In this document: positions 30,753-39,990 of the stretch, one piece after another
How positions within the stretch are numbered: position 1 is the stretch's first letter
Layout: each line of letters begins with the position of its first letter
Assembly: GCA_024644875.1 (NCBI GenBank)
Contig: JAHEGY010000035.1
Location: forward strand, 1-40,366
DNA: 40,366 nucleotides
Reading direction: 5' to 3'
From: Cyclobacteriaceae bacterium
GTDB lineage: Bacteria; Bacteroidota; Bacteroidia; Cytophagales; Cyclobacteriaceae
Program-made: the position numbers and the translations under genes
The notes under the pieces: model-generated
Told to the model about the DNA's origin: nothing
The model's input: only the letters and a program-made list of their open reading frames with translations
Database searches by the model: none

Positions 30753-31811
30753 TCCCTTCATCATTTCACAGGCATTTTTTGCACAATATTCAGCGTAATC
30801 AATGCCTACTTTCTCGCCATCTTTCACAGGTAAGGGATGACACAGTTCATAACTATAATACCCATTATAACCAATACTGTTCATGGCTTTAACAAATGAA
30901 GGGTATATCACTTCCGGGATGGGTTTTCCATCAGCTCCTATTTCCCTTTTGTATACTTGTATATCCACAACATTGCCATCCGTATCTTTACCATATTCAC
31001 CACCAAAATGGGTTAGAACCTGCAGATCCCCTGCCGCTTTGGAAGCTTCCATCATATTTTCAGGACTCTTATCCACCATGATCGGAGCGTCAAGGCAAAC
31101 CTTTAAATTAGGTGAATCAATTTCTTTCACCATCCTCATCATGTCTTTCCAATTATTGATCACAGGTTTGTGATTTTGCAATGCAAGGGTAACACCATAG
31201 TCTGATGCATATTTTGTACATTCAACCATGCCCTCCGTGCACCAAGCCCATATCTCCTCGGGACTGAACTGATAATGTGTATGCTGCCAAATATCACTTG
31301 CTATGGTATATTTTCCTCCCTCAGGATGGAGTGTTACACCCGGCCAGCCCAGAAATACCCTGAGACTTTTAACACCTAAATCAGAAGTCATCCTGATCAG
31401 GTCTTTCATATAAGCGATCTGGCATTCACGATGTTCCGGAATTGGACTGCTAAAATCATTATTGGCAGCAACCGCGTATATTTCCTGGCCCATGCCATCT
31501 GCTTTTTTAACCAGTTCCTTACATTTTTTAGTTGACCAATCTAATGGGTTGCCGTGCGGCCTTTTCCCATCAATTTCAATTCCATCAAAACCCAATTCTT
31601 TGGATTTTGCGAGAACCTGTTCCAGGGTTAAAGCCGGACCTTTATACCAGACACCCAGGAAGGTAATACTATACAATCCGACCTTAGCCTGAGCGCCCTT
31701 CTTTTTATCATCAGCAAGGGCAGGTATGGCCGGGGAAACAAGGCCTAATGCTGCAGCACTAGCAGCAGAATTCCTGATAAATTCTCTGCGATTAATGTTT
31801 GATTTTTTCAT
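30732..31811 (-). CDS. Sugar-phosphate isomerase/epimerase-like TIM barrel with Tat leader
   Basis: A 359-residue protein with a strong twin-arginine leader (NINRREFIRNSAASAAALGL), followed by an AP-endonuclease-2/xylose-isomerase-like TIM barrel. Barrel motifs include GFDGIEIDGKR, VKSLRVFLGWPG, VTLALQNHKPV, LKVCLDAPIM, LTHFGGEYG and YYSYELCHPL, where the acidic and His residues would bind a divalent metal. Bacteroidota and Planctomycetes carry many such exported members next to Gfo/Idh/MocA oxidoreductases, as here, in sugar catabolism. The direct substrate is unknown. The C-terminus overlaps the guanylate-kinase-like gene tail to tail. Confidence 0.88.
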   Translation of the reverse strand: MKKSNINRREFIRNSAASAAALGLVSPAIPALADDKKKGAQAKVGLYSITFLGVWYKGPALTLEQVLAKSKELGFDGIEIDGKRPHGNPLDWSTKKCKELVKKADGMGQEIYAVAANNDFSSPIPEHRECQIAYMKDLIRMTSDLGVKSLRVFLGWPGVTLHPEGGKYTIASDIWQHTHYQFSPEEIWAWCTEGMVECTKYASDYGVTLALQNHKPVINNWKDMMRMVKEIDSPNLKVCLDAPIMVDKSPENMMEASKAAGDLQVLTHFGGEYGKDTDGNVVDIQVYKREIGADGKPIPEVIYPSFVKAMNSIGYNGYYSYELCHPLPVKDGEKVGIDYAEYCAKNACEMMKGLIGSIG

Positions 31812-31975
31812 CGTTTAAATTTTATATTTTAGAAATAATGTAGCAATTGCAAAATTTAAAATAAACGTAACTGTTTCGCGTTCGCATAAACTTTTTTTAA
31901 CTATTCTTTTTGGAAAAATATAATTAATAGTGTTTATGCTAATTTCATGATCAAAAAGCTATAATATTCTCTTTA

Positions 31976-33448
31976 TTAATTAGTTACAATTTTTTCTTTA
32001 TCAGCATCCCAGTAAACTTTCACACCATTCCTGTAGGATAGTGTGGCCATATGTGCCGTTATCGCTTCTTCAAATCCTTTATCGATATTACAACTTGGTT
32101 GTTTACCTTTTCTGATGCAGTTTATCCACTCAGCCAGATGCAAATGGGTTGTGTCATAACGTTTACCTCCCTGATAAGTATACATTAATCCCCGGTCAGC
32201 GAAATATTTGGAAGTAGCTGATGTCAACCCATCAATCTCAAGATTATCTCTGCTGTAATTTACCATTGGCTTACTTGGATCGATAATCCCGGCTTCTATT
32301 CTGTTCTTATATTTTGTTGATTCTGATTCGGCCCAAACCCTTAGGGATTTTCCCAATTCCATTGTTGCATCAGTCCCCATAATTAATGTTCCCCTGGGCG
32401 TTCCATTGGCCAGGGTACCACTGTATATAAGGCTTAGTTTCCTGTCTGGATATTCAAAATTAGCCTGGAATACGTCAGGAACATCCCTGCCATCATTATA
32501 ATGATATATGCCTCCTGAAGCTACTGCCGAATTTGGGATACCAATGTTCATTATGGAGTTTAAGGCATCATATTCATGGGTCAAAAGATCACCTGCCATA
32601 CCTGTTCCATAATCATACCAGCAACGCCATCTGAAAAACCTTTCCGCTTCAAAAGGCCTCTTTTGTTCAGCTGTTCCTTCAAATAATGCCCAGTCTATTG
32701 AATTCTCATCTCCATCTTCTTCCACAGGCCATTGCCAGGCTCCGAAGGCATTATTCCTGTTCGTGGTAGTTTCCACAAGGGAGATCTTTCCCAGCGTTCC
32801 CTGATCGATCAGTTGTCTTGCCTTATGATTCGCGTCACTTTGCCTCCCCTGGTGTCCCAGTTGAAAAGTGATCCCTTCCCCACTTATAATTTGCCACAGT
32901 TGCACAGCTTCTTCCGGGGTTCGAGTCATACATTTTTCGAGATACACATGTTTCCCCGCTCTTGCCGCATCTTTGGCCATGGTGGCATGCCAATGGTCCG
33001 GGGTGGCGATAATTACCGCATCGATTGAGTTATCTTTTAAAAGTTCCCGGTAGTCGGTATATCCTCTTGCTTTCCCTTTAAATACCTGTTCCCCTTTTAG
33101 CCTCCTGACAGAATAAACATCACAAATCCCCACAATCTCAATCCCAAGATCATCCAGATCATAAAAATCTTTTAATGCCGTATGACTGTGATTTTTTTCA
33201 GCATTTGTTTTTTGTGCCAGTATCCATTCCTCAGTCGCATATCCCAGGGCACGTGCCAGTTGTTCCCCTCTAAAACCAAACCCAATCAATCCCATCCGTA
33301 TCCTTTCATCCGCTCTACTTGTCTCCGGGAATCCCATTTCGTCTTTAACCATCAATGGATCCATATTGCCAGCAATTGTCAGTGCACTTAACCCACTTAA
33401 AAATTCCCTGCGTCCCAGAAGATTTTTATCTGTTTTAGCATTTCCCAT
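31976..33448 (-). CDS. Tat-leader Gfo/Idh/MocA-family oxidoreductase
   Basis: A 490-residue protein with twin arginines in LLGRREFLSGLSALTIAGN, then a Rossmann domain (GLIGFGFRGEQLA, residues 53-65; VIIATPDHWHA, 145-155). The family motif appears as EKCMT (171-175), with Cys replacing the usual Pro after the lysine. The C-terminal domain has the long insertions of exported members (FFRWRCWYDYGTGMAGDLLTHEYD). Exported relatives are thought to hold tightly bound NAD(H) and act on sugars in the periplasm. It is followed by the TIM-barrel isomerase gene, 164 bases downstream, a common pairing. It is divergent from the cyclase gene. Confidence 0.88.
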   Translation of the reverse strand: MGNAKTDKNLLGRREFLSGLSALTIAGNMDPLMVKDEMGFPETSRADERIRMGLIGFGFRGEQLARALGYATEEWILAQKTNAEKNHSHTALKDFYDLDDLGIEIVGICDVYSVRRLKGEQVFKGKARGYTDYRELLKDNSIDAVIIATPDHWHATMAKDAARAGKHVYLEKCMTRTPEEAVQLWQIISGEGITFQLGHQGRQSDANHKARQLIDQGTLGKISLVETTTNRNNAFGAWQWPVEEDGDENSIDWALFEGTAEQKRPFEAERFFRWRCWYDYGTGMAGDLLTHEYDALNSIMNIGIPNSAVASGGIYHYNDGRDVPDVFQANFEYPDRKLSLIYSGTLANGTPRGTLIMGTDATMELGKSLRVWAESESTKYKNRIEAGIIDPSKPMVNYSRDNLEIDGLTSATSKYFADRGLMYTYQGGKRYDTTHLHLAEWINCIRKGKQPSCNIDKGFEEAITAHMATLSYRNGVKVYWDADKEKIVTN

Positions 33449-33676
33449 GTACAGACCCGTTGAAATAACTATTTAGAGTTAAAAAATATCTATTCAATTT
33501 AGGTATTTAATCTATTACTTTCAATTTAAGGCAATAAATTAAAAACAGGAATAACAACCCAAAGACAAATATTCTGCCGTTTAACATAAATTAAGAGGAC
33601 TTATCTTCAATTATATGTATTTTGCTTTTTTTTCATAGAGAACTAATATGTAAATTCGTTGGTCAACTAAGAATCA

Positions 33677-35998
33677 ATGGAGTATTCCACTAACAACGAG
33701 GTTTCTTCGGGGCGAAAACTGGCCGCTATAATGTTTACAGACATTGTAGGGTATACAGTGATGATGCAGAAGGATGAAGAAGATGGCTTAAGAAGGGTGG
33801 AACACCACCGGATCATTCTTGAAAAGTACATCAGCCTTAACAATGGTCAAATACTACAGTATTATGGTGATGGCACACTTTCAATTTTTGAAAGCGCCTA
33901 TGATGCTGTTCTTTGCGGCATCAATATACAAAAGGAACTTTCGCAGGAACCTACCGTACCCCTAAGAATCGGCATTCACCTGGGGGAGGTAGTAGTCAAA
34001 CAAAATGCAATATTTGGCGACGGGGTTAATGTTGCTTCACGGATACAATCATTAAGTGTTTCCGGGGGGATCCTGATCTCGGATTCAATTTTCCGACAAA
34101 TCAGGAATCAGACCGAATTTAAATTTAAGGCGCTGGGAGAATATAAGCTCAAAAATGTTGATTTACCCATAGGCTTATATGCCATATCAAATAAAGGGTT
34201 GCCAATTCCTGATCAGGAATACATTGATAAAACGGCTAGCAGTTCTCAAAAAATATCAATAATTAAAAAACTACCGACTTTTGCGAGGTGGTTGGTATTG
34301 CTGTCCTCAATTATCATAATAGGATTTTCTATATATTTACTCAGGCAACTCTTCTGGCAGGAGGTTGAATTCAATCCTTCTCCAAAATCAGTAGCGGTGC
34401 TTCCTTTTGTCAATCTAAGTCAGGACCCGGAACAGGAATATTTCAGTGACGGGATTACCGAAGATATTTTAAATCATCTTTCCAAAATCTCAGGTTTAGA
34501 GGTGAAATCAAGGACCTCTACGCTTCAATATAAAGAAAGGTTCATACCAATTCCCGAAATAGGTCGGGAACTGGAAGTAGCAAACATCCTTGAAGGAAGT
34601 GTCAGAAAGGAAGGAAATAAAATAAGAATAGTAGCCCAGCTGATCGATACTCAAAATGACATACATATCTGGTCGGAAAGTTATGACCGTGAAATGACAG
34701 AACTCTTCAACATACAAAGTGAGATTGCTATAGAGATCGCCAATGTACTGCAGGCCAAATTATCCTCCTCGGAAATGCGCTACCTGGAGTCCAGTCAATA
34801 TTCCACAAGTGATATTACTGCCTATGACTATGCACTCAGGGCCAGGGAATTACGTAAGAACTGGAACGATGTTAGTGATCTTGAAAACGTACTGCAACTG
34901 CTGGAGCAATCCGTCGAACTGGATCCTAATTTTGCCTATGGGTACACTATGATTGGACTAGTACTTCATTTTGATATGAGAACAGTGGGTGTACCAACCC
35001 AAATCTGGATAGATGAAGCACTCCATATGGCTGAGATCTCAATAAACCTCGATTCAACGCTTCCAGAAGCCTACCTGCTAAGAAGCTATGCTATAAAATC
35101 GAAATTTGGCAAAAGCCAGGCAGTTTATGATGATCTATGGAAAGCCTATGAACTGGATCCGGGGAATCCTACTGTTATGTTCGTGCTTGGATCGAACCTG
35201 ATAGAAGATGGAAAATATAATAAGGGGGCTGAGATGGTCATGAAATCCATTAACTTGAGCTATACAAAGAAAGACACTGAATATTATGTGCGGTGGGGAA
35301 ACATTTATGAGAAAATAGGCGATTATAAAAAAGCTGAAAAATTGTATTTACAGTGCCGGAACCTGGCTCCAGGCTGGTCTGAAGCTTATTCTATCCTGGG
35401 CAGATTGTATTTAAACTGGGAAAAGTATGATGAGGCACTGGAGATGTTCAGGGAAGGATTAAAAATTGTCCCTGAAGATCCATTGTTGATAGATCAAATG
35501 GCCTGGGCCTATTTTAGAATGGATATCCTGGATAGTGCTTCCTATTATTGGTCTCAATATGAAGCACTTGAACGAAATTTCATGGACAGGACGCAATACG
35601 TACCCTTCAGGCATCGCTTAGCCTATACGAATTTTGAAATGGACAACAATAAAAATGTCCAGTCCTTATTTGAAGAACAAATGCAACTGGACATGGAACA
35701 ACAACAGGGGCTCAGGGGATATGGCGCATGGAGAAAAGGGAGTCATTATTATGATCTCGGGGCAGTCAATGCTTTCTTAGGGAATACAGACGAGGCGATC
35801 ATGTGGCTGGACAGTGCTGCAAATTACGGATTCCTGGATGTATCATTCGCTAATGATGATCCTTTACTTAATGGTATACGTAAAGACGATCGATTCCAGG
35901 CTCTTATCGCGAAAAAAGAGCAGGAACATATGATGATCGTCAATGCCTTCAAGGACGAAATGAAAAATCAAAAACAAAATCTTCCGAGGGTGAACTGA
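33677..35998 (+). CDS. Class III nucleotide cyclase with TM, TolB-like and TPR domains
   Basis: A 773-residue protein. The N-terminal cyclase homology domain (about 13-170) keeps both metal aspartates, D22 (MFTDIVGYT) and D65 (YYGDGTLSIF), and the transition-state pair N118 and R122 (GDGVNVASRIQ). The two base-specifying positions are not canonical: Q61 in place of Lys, and A111 (or N110) in place of Asp. A TM helix follows (about 203-222), then a TolB/FlgO-like domain starting KSVAVLPFVNLSQDPE (about 237-370), then TPR-type repeats to about residue 640 (for example AEKLYLQCRNLAPGWSEAYSILGRLYL). The cyclase faces the cytosol; the sensor part is across the membrane. It probably makes a cyclic nucleotide in response to an envelope signal. 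Confidence 0.9.
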   Translation: MEYSTNNEVSSGRKLAAIMFTDIVGYTVMMQKDEEDGLRRVEHHRIILEKYISLNNGQILQYYGDGTLSIFESAYDAVLCGINIQKELSQEPTVPLRIGIHLGEVVVKQNAIFGDGVNVASRIQSLSVSGGILISDSIFRQIRNQTEFKFKALGEYKLKNVDLPIGLYAISNKGLPIPDQEYIDKTASSSQKISIIKKLPTFARWLVLLSSIIIIGFSIYLLRQLFWQEVEFNPSPKSVAVLPFVNLSQDPEQEYFSDGITEDILNHLSKISGLEVKSRTSTLQYKERFIPIPEIGRELEVANILEGSVRKEGNKIRIVAQLIDTQNDIHIWSESYDREMTELFNIQSEIAIEIANVLQAKLSSSEMRYLESSQYSTSDITAYDYALRARELRKNWNDVSDLENVLQLLEQSVELDPNFAYGYTMIGLVLHFDMRTVGVPTQIWIDEALHMAEISINLDSTLPEAYLLRSYAIKSKFGKSQAVYDDLWKAYELDPGNPTVMFVLGSNLIEDGKYNKGAEMVMKSINLSYTKKDTEYYVRWGNIYEKIGDYKKAEKLYLQCRNLAPGWSEAYSILGRLYLNWEKYDEALEMFREGLKIVPEDPLLIDQMAWAYFRMDILDSASYYWSQYEALERNFMDRTQYVPFRHRLAYTNFEMDNNKNVQSLFEEQMQLDMEQQQGLRGYGAWRKGSHYYDLGAVNAFLGNTDEAIMWLDSAANYGFLDVSFANDDPLLNGIRKDDRFQALIAKKEQEHMMIVNAFKDEMKNQKQNLPRVN

Positions 35999-36069
35999 TT
36001 TTTTTTTAAGAACCATTTATACTGATATTGTTTAGAACGCATTCTATTTTTCAACAAACATATTTCATT

Positions 36070-37473
36070 ATGAAAACAAAGAAAGTTAAAACAGTTCTGC
36101 TTATTACAATTATCTTCCTTTCAAGCTTTACTATTTTTCAATGCCAGCCCCAAAAGGATCAGCTCGAAACAAATCTCAGGAGGGCACTTGATGAAATCCC
36201 GGTTATCAACACCCATGAACACCAGCGATCACCCCATGAATTGCCGGATGAGCATATTGGTTTTTACCATTTGCTGGAATCCAGTTATCTTAGTTCTGAT
36301 GTCCGCTCTTCCGGTGCTTCGGGATATAGGTTAGAGACATTGGATTCTTTAAGTGATGAGGTATTGTGGAAAGCCTATGGCCCGGGATTAAACCACAGCA
36401 GAAATACCAGTTATTATAGTCATTTTGTAAAAGGATTTAAAAAATTATACGGATTTGATGCTATATATTTTACCGAAGAGAATGTTTCGGAACTATCAAA
36501 TGAAATAGAGAAGAACTATGAGAATTATGAGACCTGGTTTGATCAGGCCTTTAATAATGCAGGTTTTGAGTTAATGTTCAATGATCAATACTGGAATCCA
36601 TTTAATTGTGATTTAAACGATAAGTATTTTGCGCTGGTATTCCATATCAACCCATTGGTGATGGAAGTAAGCAATAAACCTGCTCCTGGTGGTGAGAAAG
36701 ACAATATATATCAGCAAGCCTGGGAGGATGGATTTCCAATGATGAACCTTGATGATTATCTGGCTTATTGCGATCAACTTTTTATTAAAAATGTTAATAA
36801 CAATGCGGTATGTGTTAAAAACTCAATGGCATACTCCAGGACACTTTATTACGAAGATATCCCTTATGAAGAGGCCAAAGATCTCTTCAGCAAACCATCA
36901 GGATCTCTAAGTAAAACAGAAGCTAAAAAGCTTCAGGACTTTATGTTTCACTGGGTCATTCAAAAAGCGACTGAGCACGAACTGCCTGTCCAGATCCATA
37001 CCGGTTATCTGGCCGGAAATGGGAATGTGCTTGATAATGGAAAACCTGTCAAACTGAACAATTTGTTTTTAAATTATCCTGATGCGAAATTTGTCCTTTT
37101 TCATGGAGGATTCCCCTGGACGGGAGAATATGCTGCCCTGGCAAAGATGTTCACTAATGTTTATCTTGATATAGTATGGCTCCCTCAAATCAGCAGGGAA
37201 GAGGCCATTTCATCGCTCGATGTTATGCTTGATTGTGTCCCATATAATAAGTTTTTCTGGGGAGGAGATTGTGCCTTGATTGAAGAATCTACAGGATCAC
37301 TCGAATTTGGCAAAGATGTTATTGCGGAAGTACTTACAAAACGAATCCGGAGAGGACTATTGACAGAAGACCTGGCTATCGAAATCGCCAGAGGTATATT
37401 CAGGGAAAATGCTATAGAGACTTTTCAATTGAGCAAAAGGTTGAATCAGGAATTTGAGCGAATGAAGATGTGA
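36070..37473 (+). CDS. Amidohydrolase-superfamily lipoprotein (start revised to 36070)
   Basis: The open frame begins at a TTG (36028), but the ATG at 36070 gives a normal signal (KTVLLITIIFLSSFTIFQC), so I place the start there (467 residues). C25 could be a lipidation site. The amidohydrolase fold shows HxH in INTHEHQRSP (H49, H51), PVQIHTGYLAG, FVLFHGGFPW and WGGDCAL, the metal ligands of this superfamily; it is closest in style to amidohydrolase 2 / uronate-isomerase-like enzymes. It follows the cyclase gene by 71 bases on the same strand. The substrate is unknown. Confidence 0.85.
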   Translation: MKTKKVKTVLLITIIFLSSFTIFQCQPQKDQLETNLRRALDEIPVINTHEHQRSPHELPDEHIGFYHLLESSYLSSDVRSSGASGYRLETLDSLSDEVLWKAYGPGLNHSRNTSYYSHFVKGFKKLYGFDAIYFTEENVSELSNEIEKNYENYETWFDQAFNNAGFELMFNDQYWNPFNCDLNDKYFALVFHINPLVMEVSNKPAPGGEKDNIYQQAWEDGFPMMNLDDYLAYCDQLFIKNVNNNAVCVKNSMAYSRTLYYEDIPYEEAKDLFSKPSGSLSKTEAKKLQDFMFHWVIQKATEHELPVQIHTGYLAGNGNVLDNGKPVKLNNLFLNYPDAKFVLFHGGFPWTGEYAALAKMFTNVYLDIVWLPQISREEAISSLDVMLDCVPYNKFFWGGDCALIEESTGSLEFGKDVIAEVLTKRIRRGLLTEDLAIEIARGIFRENAIETFQLSKRLNQEFERMKM

Positions 37474-37645
37474 AGACATAAAAGCTTCTTTATATATTCA
37501 TGTAGATATTATATCTGTGTATCAATATGAACTTACGGGTATTAGATGTCCTATCCTACATGAACCTGAGCACTCAAGTTATAAATTGCTAGTGTTAATT
37601 ATTTGAATTAAATTCGGTAGGATTTTTTTAACTAATTATAAATTC

Positions 37646-39955
37646 TTGTCCCGGGTATATTTTATATTATTGGTATTGCTATGTTTCCCCTTATTTTTCT
37701 TATTTGGGAAGGAGGAAGAGGATATTTTGCATATACTAAAAACAACTGAGACAATCAACTTTGATGGTATCTGTGATGATCCTTTGTGGACTACTATGGT
37801 CCCCCTGGAATTAAAAATGTTCAGGCCCAACCATGGGCAGTCATCCTCAGAAAAATCTGAAATATTTATAACTTTTGATGACCAGTATTTGTATGTGGCT
37901 GGCAGAATGTATTACGAAAATGGTTCCCGGATTATTGCCACTACAAAAAAAAGAGATCCAAACACCGGGGGGAATGATAATATTGGAATTCTTCTTGATA
38001 CTTTCAACGACAATGAGTCGGCCTTATGCTTTGAAACCCACCCCACTGGGTTGCGATCAGATTTTGCCATTTCCAATGATGCGCAGGCTATTCCTCCCGC
38101 GAGACCCTTTGAAAGAAGTTGGAATACCTTCTGGGACATAGAAACTACCATCCAGGGAGATGTATGGCACGTAGAAATGAGAATTCCATTTTCCAGTCTT
38201 CGCTTTCAGGATAACGATGGGGAAGTTATTATGGGTATGATCATTTGGCGGGTGATTGCCAGTGTCCAGGAATTTGCAGTTTATCCTCTCGTAACAAATG
38301 CCTTCGGGACTTTTGGTATATGGAAACCCTCTCAAGCTCAGAAGATCTTGTTAAAGGGTGTTAAAAGAAGCAAACCATTATATTTAACGCCCTATGTTCT
38401 TGCTGGAATAGAGCAATTTACAGATATGAATGTCGACGAATCCCAATATGTTAAACACGATGATTATACCATAAATGCCGGGCTGGATCTTAAATACCCC
38501 ATAACGAGCAACATGACTTTAGACCTGACAATCAATACTGACTTTGCCCAGGTGGAGGTGGATGATCAGATGGTTAACCTGACCCGTTTCTCATTATTTT
38601 TCCCGGAGAAAAGGCAATTTTTTCTGGAAAGATCGAGCTTATTCACCGTTAATACAGGCTATATGGATCAATTATTCTACAGCCGACGCATCGGATTGTA
38701 TGAAGGGGATATCATTCCGATATATGGTGGGCTAAGACTCGTCGGTCGTGCCGGTAAATACGATATTGGATTTATGGATATGCAGACCGGTGAGCATGAC
38801 TATTATAACGAAGATGAAGATTCCATTGAGCACATCCCTTCCACAAATTATGGTCTTCTACGGCTTAGAAAGCAGGTCATCAATCCCAGAAGTTACATGG
38901 GTGGCATGGTGACCAGTAAAATAGACGTACATGGAAAATATAATATAAATACAGCAGTAGACGGTATTTTTAATCCCTTCAGGAATGATTATCTGACTTT
39001 TAATTATATACAGACATTTGATGCAGATGTCAATTACAATAATGACTTTTTTGATCATGGAAAATTTTATATTAACTGGGAAAACAGATCAAATGTTGGA
39101 TTCAGTTATGAATTATTTTTATCGCGTGCAGGAAATTATTATGATCCTCAAATGGGTTTTGAATTGATGGAAGATTATTCCAGATTGTTTGGCAGTTTAA
39201 GTTACGGCTGGGTTTATAATGAAGAAAACAAGAAGATATTAAGTCAGCAGATTATGGGATGGGTATGGATTAATAAAAGAAATTCAGATTGGACAACAGA
39301 CGTTCAAAAGATTTCAGTGGGATATAATTTCTCTATGAAAAGCGGATTCCGAGGGAATTTTATGCTGATTGATTCTGATGAAGAGCTTGATGAAATTTTT
39401 GAACTATCTGATGATGTATACTTTCCAGTAGGAAAATATCACTACACTACCTTGGAAGGAAGTTTCAGCACGCCTTCGAATAAATTAATATCTCTCAGGG
39501 CTATGTTGAACGCAGGCACATATTATGATGGAAAAATACTTAACCTGGGGCCTGCAGAAATTACTTTCAGACCCTCATCAAGCGTAAATCTGGGATTGGA
39601 TTATCAGTACAGCCTGGTCACTATAGAGGAGAGGGACCAGAAATTTACCTCGCACCTGGCAAGGCTCAGGACAGAATTCACCTTTACAACAAAGCTATCC
39701 TTATCTATGTTTTTTCAATATAGTTCAAATGATAATTTCGGAGTCAACAATGTGCGATTCAGATATAATCCAAGGGAAGGAAATGATCTTTATATTGTAT
39801 ACAGCGACGAGTATAATACACATCTCACTCGTGAGACACCGACCCTGCCTTTCACCGAAACCCGTAAATTGGTCGTAAAATACACCTACACCTTTATCAT
39901 CGGAAATAAACGGGAAAAGCGAGAAAAGCACATTATCAACTACCGGCATAACTAA
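37646..39955 (+). CDS. CBM9-like/DUF5916 outer-membrane beta-barrel protein
   Basis: About 769 residues, with a hydrophobic leader (VYFILLVLLCFPLFFLFG). A CBM9-like beta-sandwich follows (about 30-240: INFDGICDDPLWTTMVPLE, VWHVEMRIPFSSLRF). The long C-terminal DUF5916 region begins near LTPYVLAGIEQF and is rich in alternating hydrophobic strands, with the motif TDFAQVEVDDQMVNLTRFSLFFPEKRQFFLE typical of the family. It ends in an outer-membrane-type strand region (KLVVKYTYTFIIG). The start is uncertain: I see no good ATG, and TTG at 37646 is used because it places the leader correctly. DUF5916 proteins have no established function; location is probably the outer membrane. Confidence 0.83.
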   Translation: MSRVYFILLVLLCFPLFFLFGKEEEDILHILKTTETINFDGICDDPLWTTMVPLELKMFRPNHGQSSSEKSEIFITFDDQYLYVAGRMYYENGSRIIATTKKRDPNTGGNDNIGILLDTFNDNESALCFETHPTGLRSDFAISNDAQAIPPARPFERSWNTFWDIETTIQGDVWHVEMRIPFSSLRFQDNDGEVIMGMIIWRVIASVQEFAVYPLVTNAFGTFGIWKPSQAQKILLKGVKRSKPLYLTPYVLAGIEQFTDMNVDESQYVKHDDYTINAGLDLKYPITSNMTLDLTINTDFAQVEVDDQMVNLTRFSLFFPEKRQFFLERSSLFTVNTGYMDQLFYSRRIGLYEGDIIPIYGGLRLVGRAGKYDIGFMDMQTGEHDYYNEDEDSIEHIPSTNYGLLRLRKQVINPRSYMGGMVTSKIDVHGKYNINTAVDGIFNPFRNDYLTFNYIQTFDADVNYNNDFFDHGKFYINWENRSNVGFSYELFLSRAGNYYDPQMGFELMEDYSRLFGSLSYGWVYNEENKKILSQQIMGWVWINKRNSDWTTDVQKISVGYNFSMKSGFRGNFMLIDSDEELDEIFELSDDVYFPVGKYHYTTLEGSFSTPSNKLISLRAMLNAGTYYDGKILNLGPAEITFRPSSSVNLGLDYQYSLVTIEERDQKFTSHLARLRTEFTFTTKLSLSMFFQYSSNDNFGVNNVRFRYNPREGNDLYIVYSDEYNTHLTRETPTLPFTETRKLVVKYTYTFIIGNKREKREKHIINYRHN

Positions 39956-39990
39956 ATATCCAGATCTTTCCTCCCGACTATTAATTCCAT

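Noticed and set aside
36028-36069. TTG start for the lipoprotein amidohydrolase
   Set aside because: It would place 14 polar residues before a standard signal that starts with ATG at 36070.
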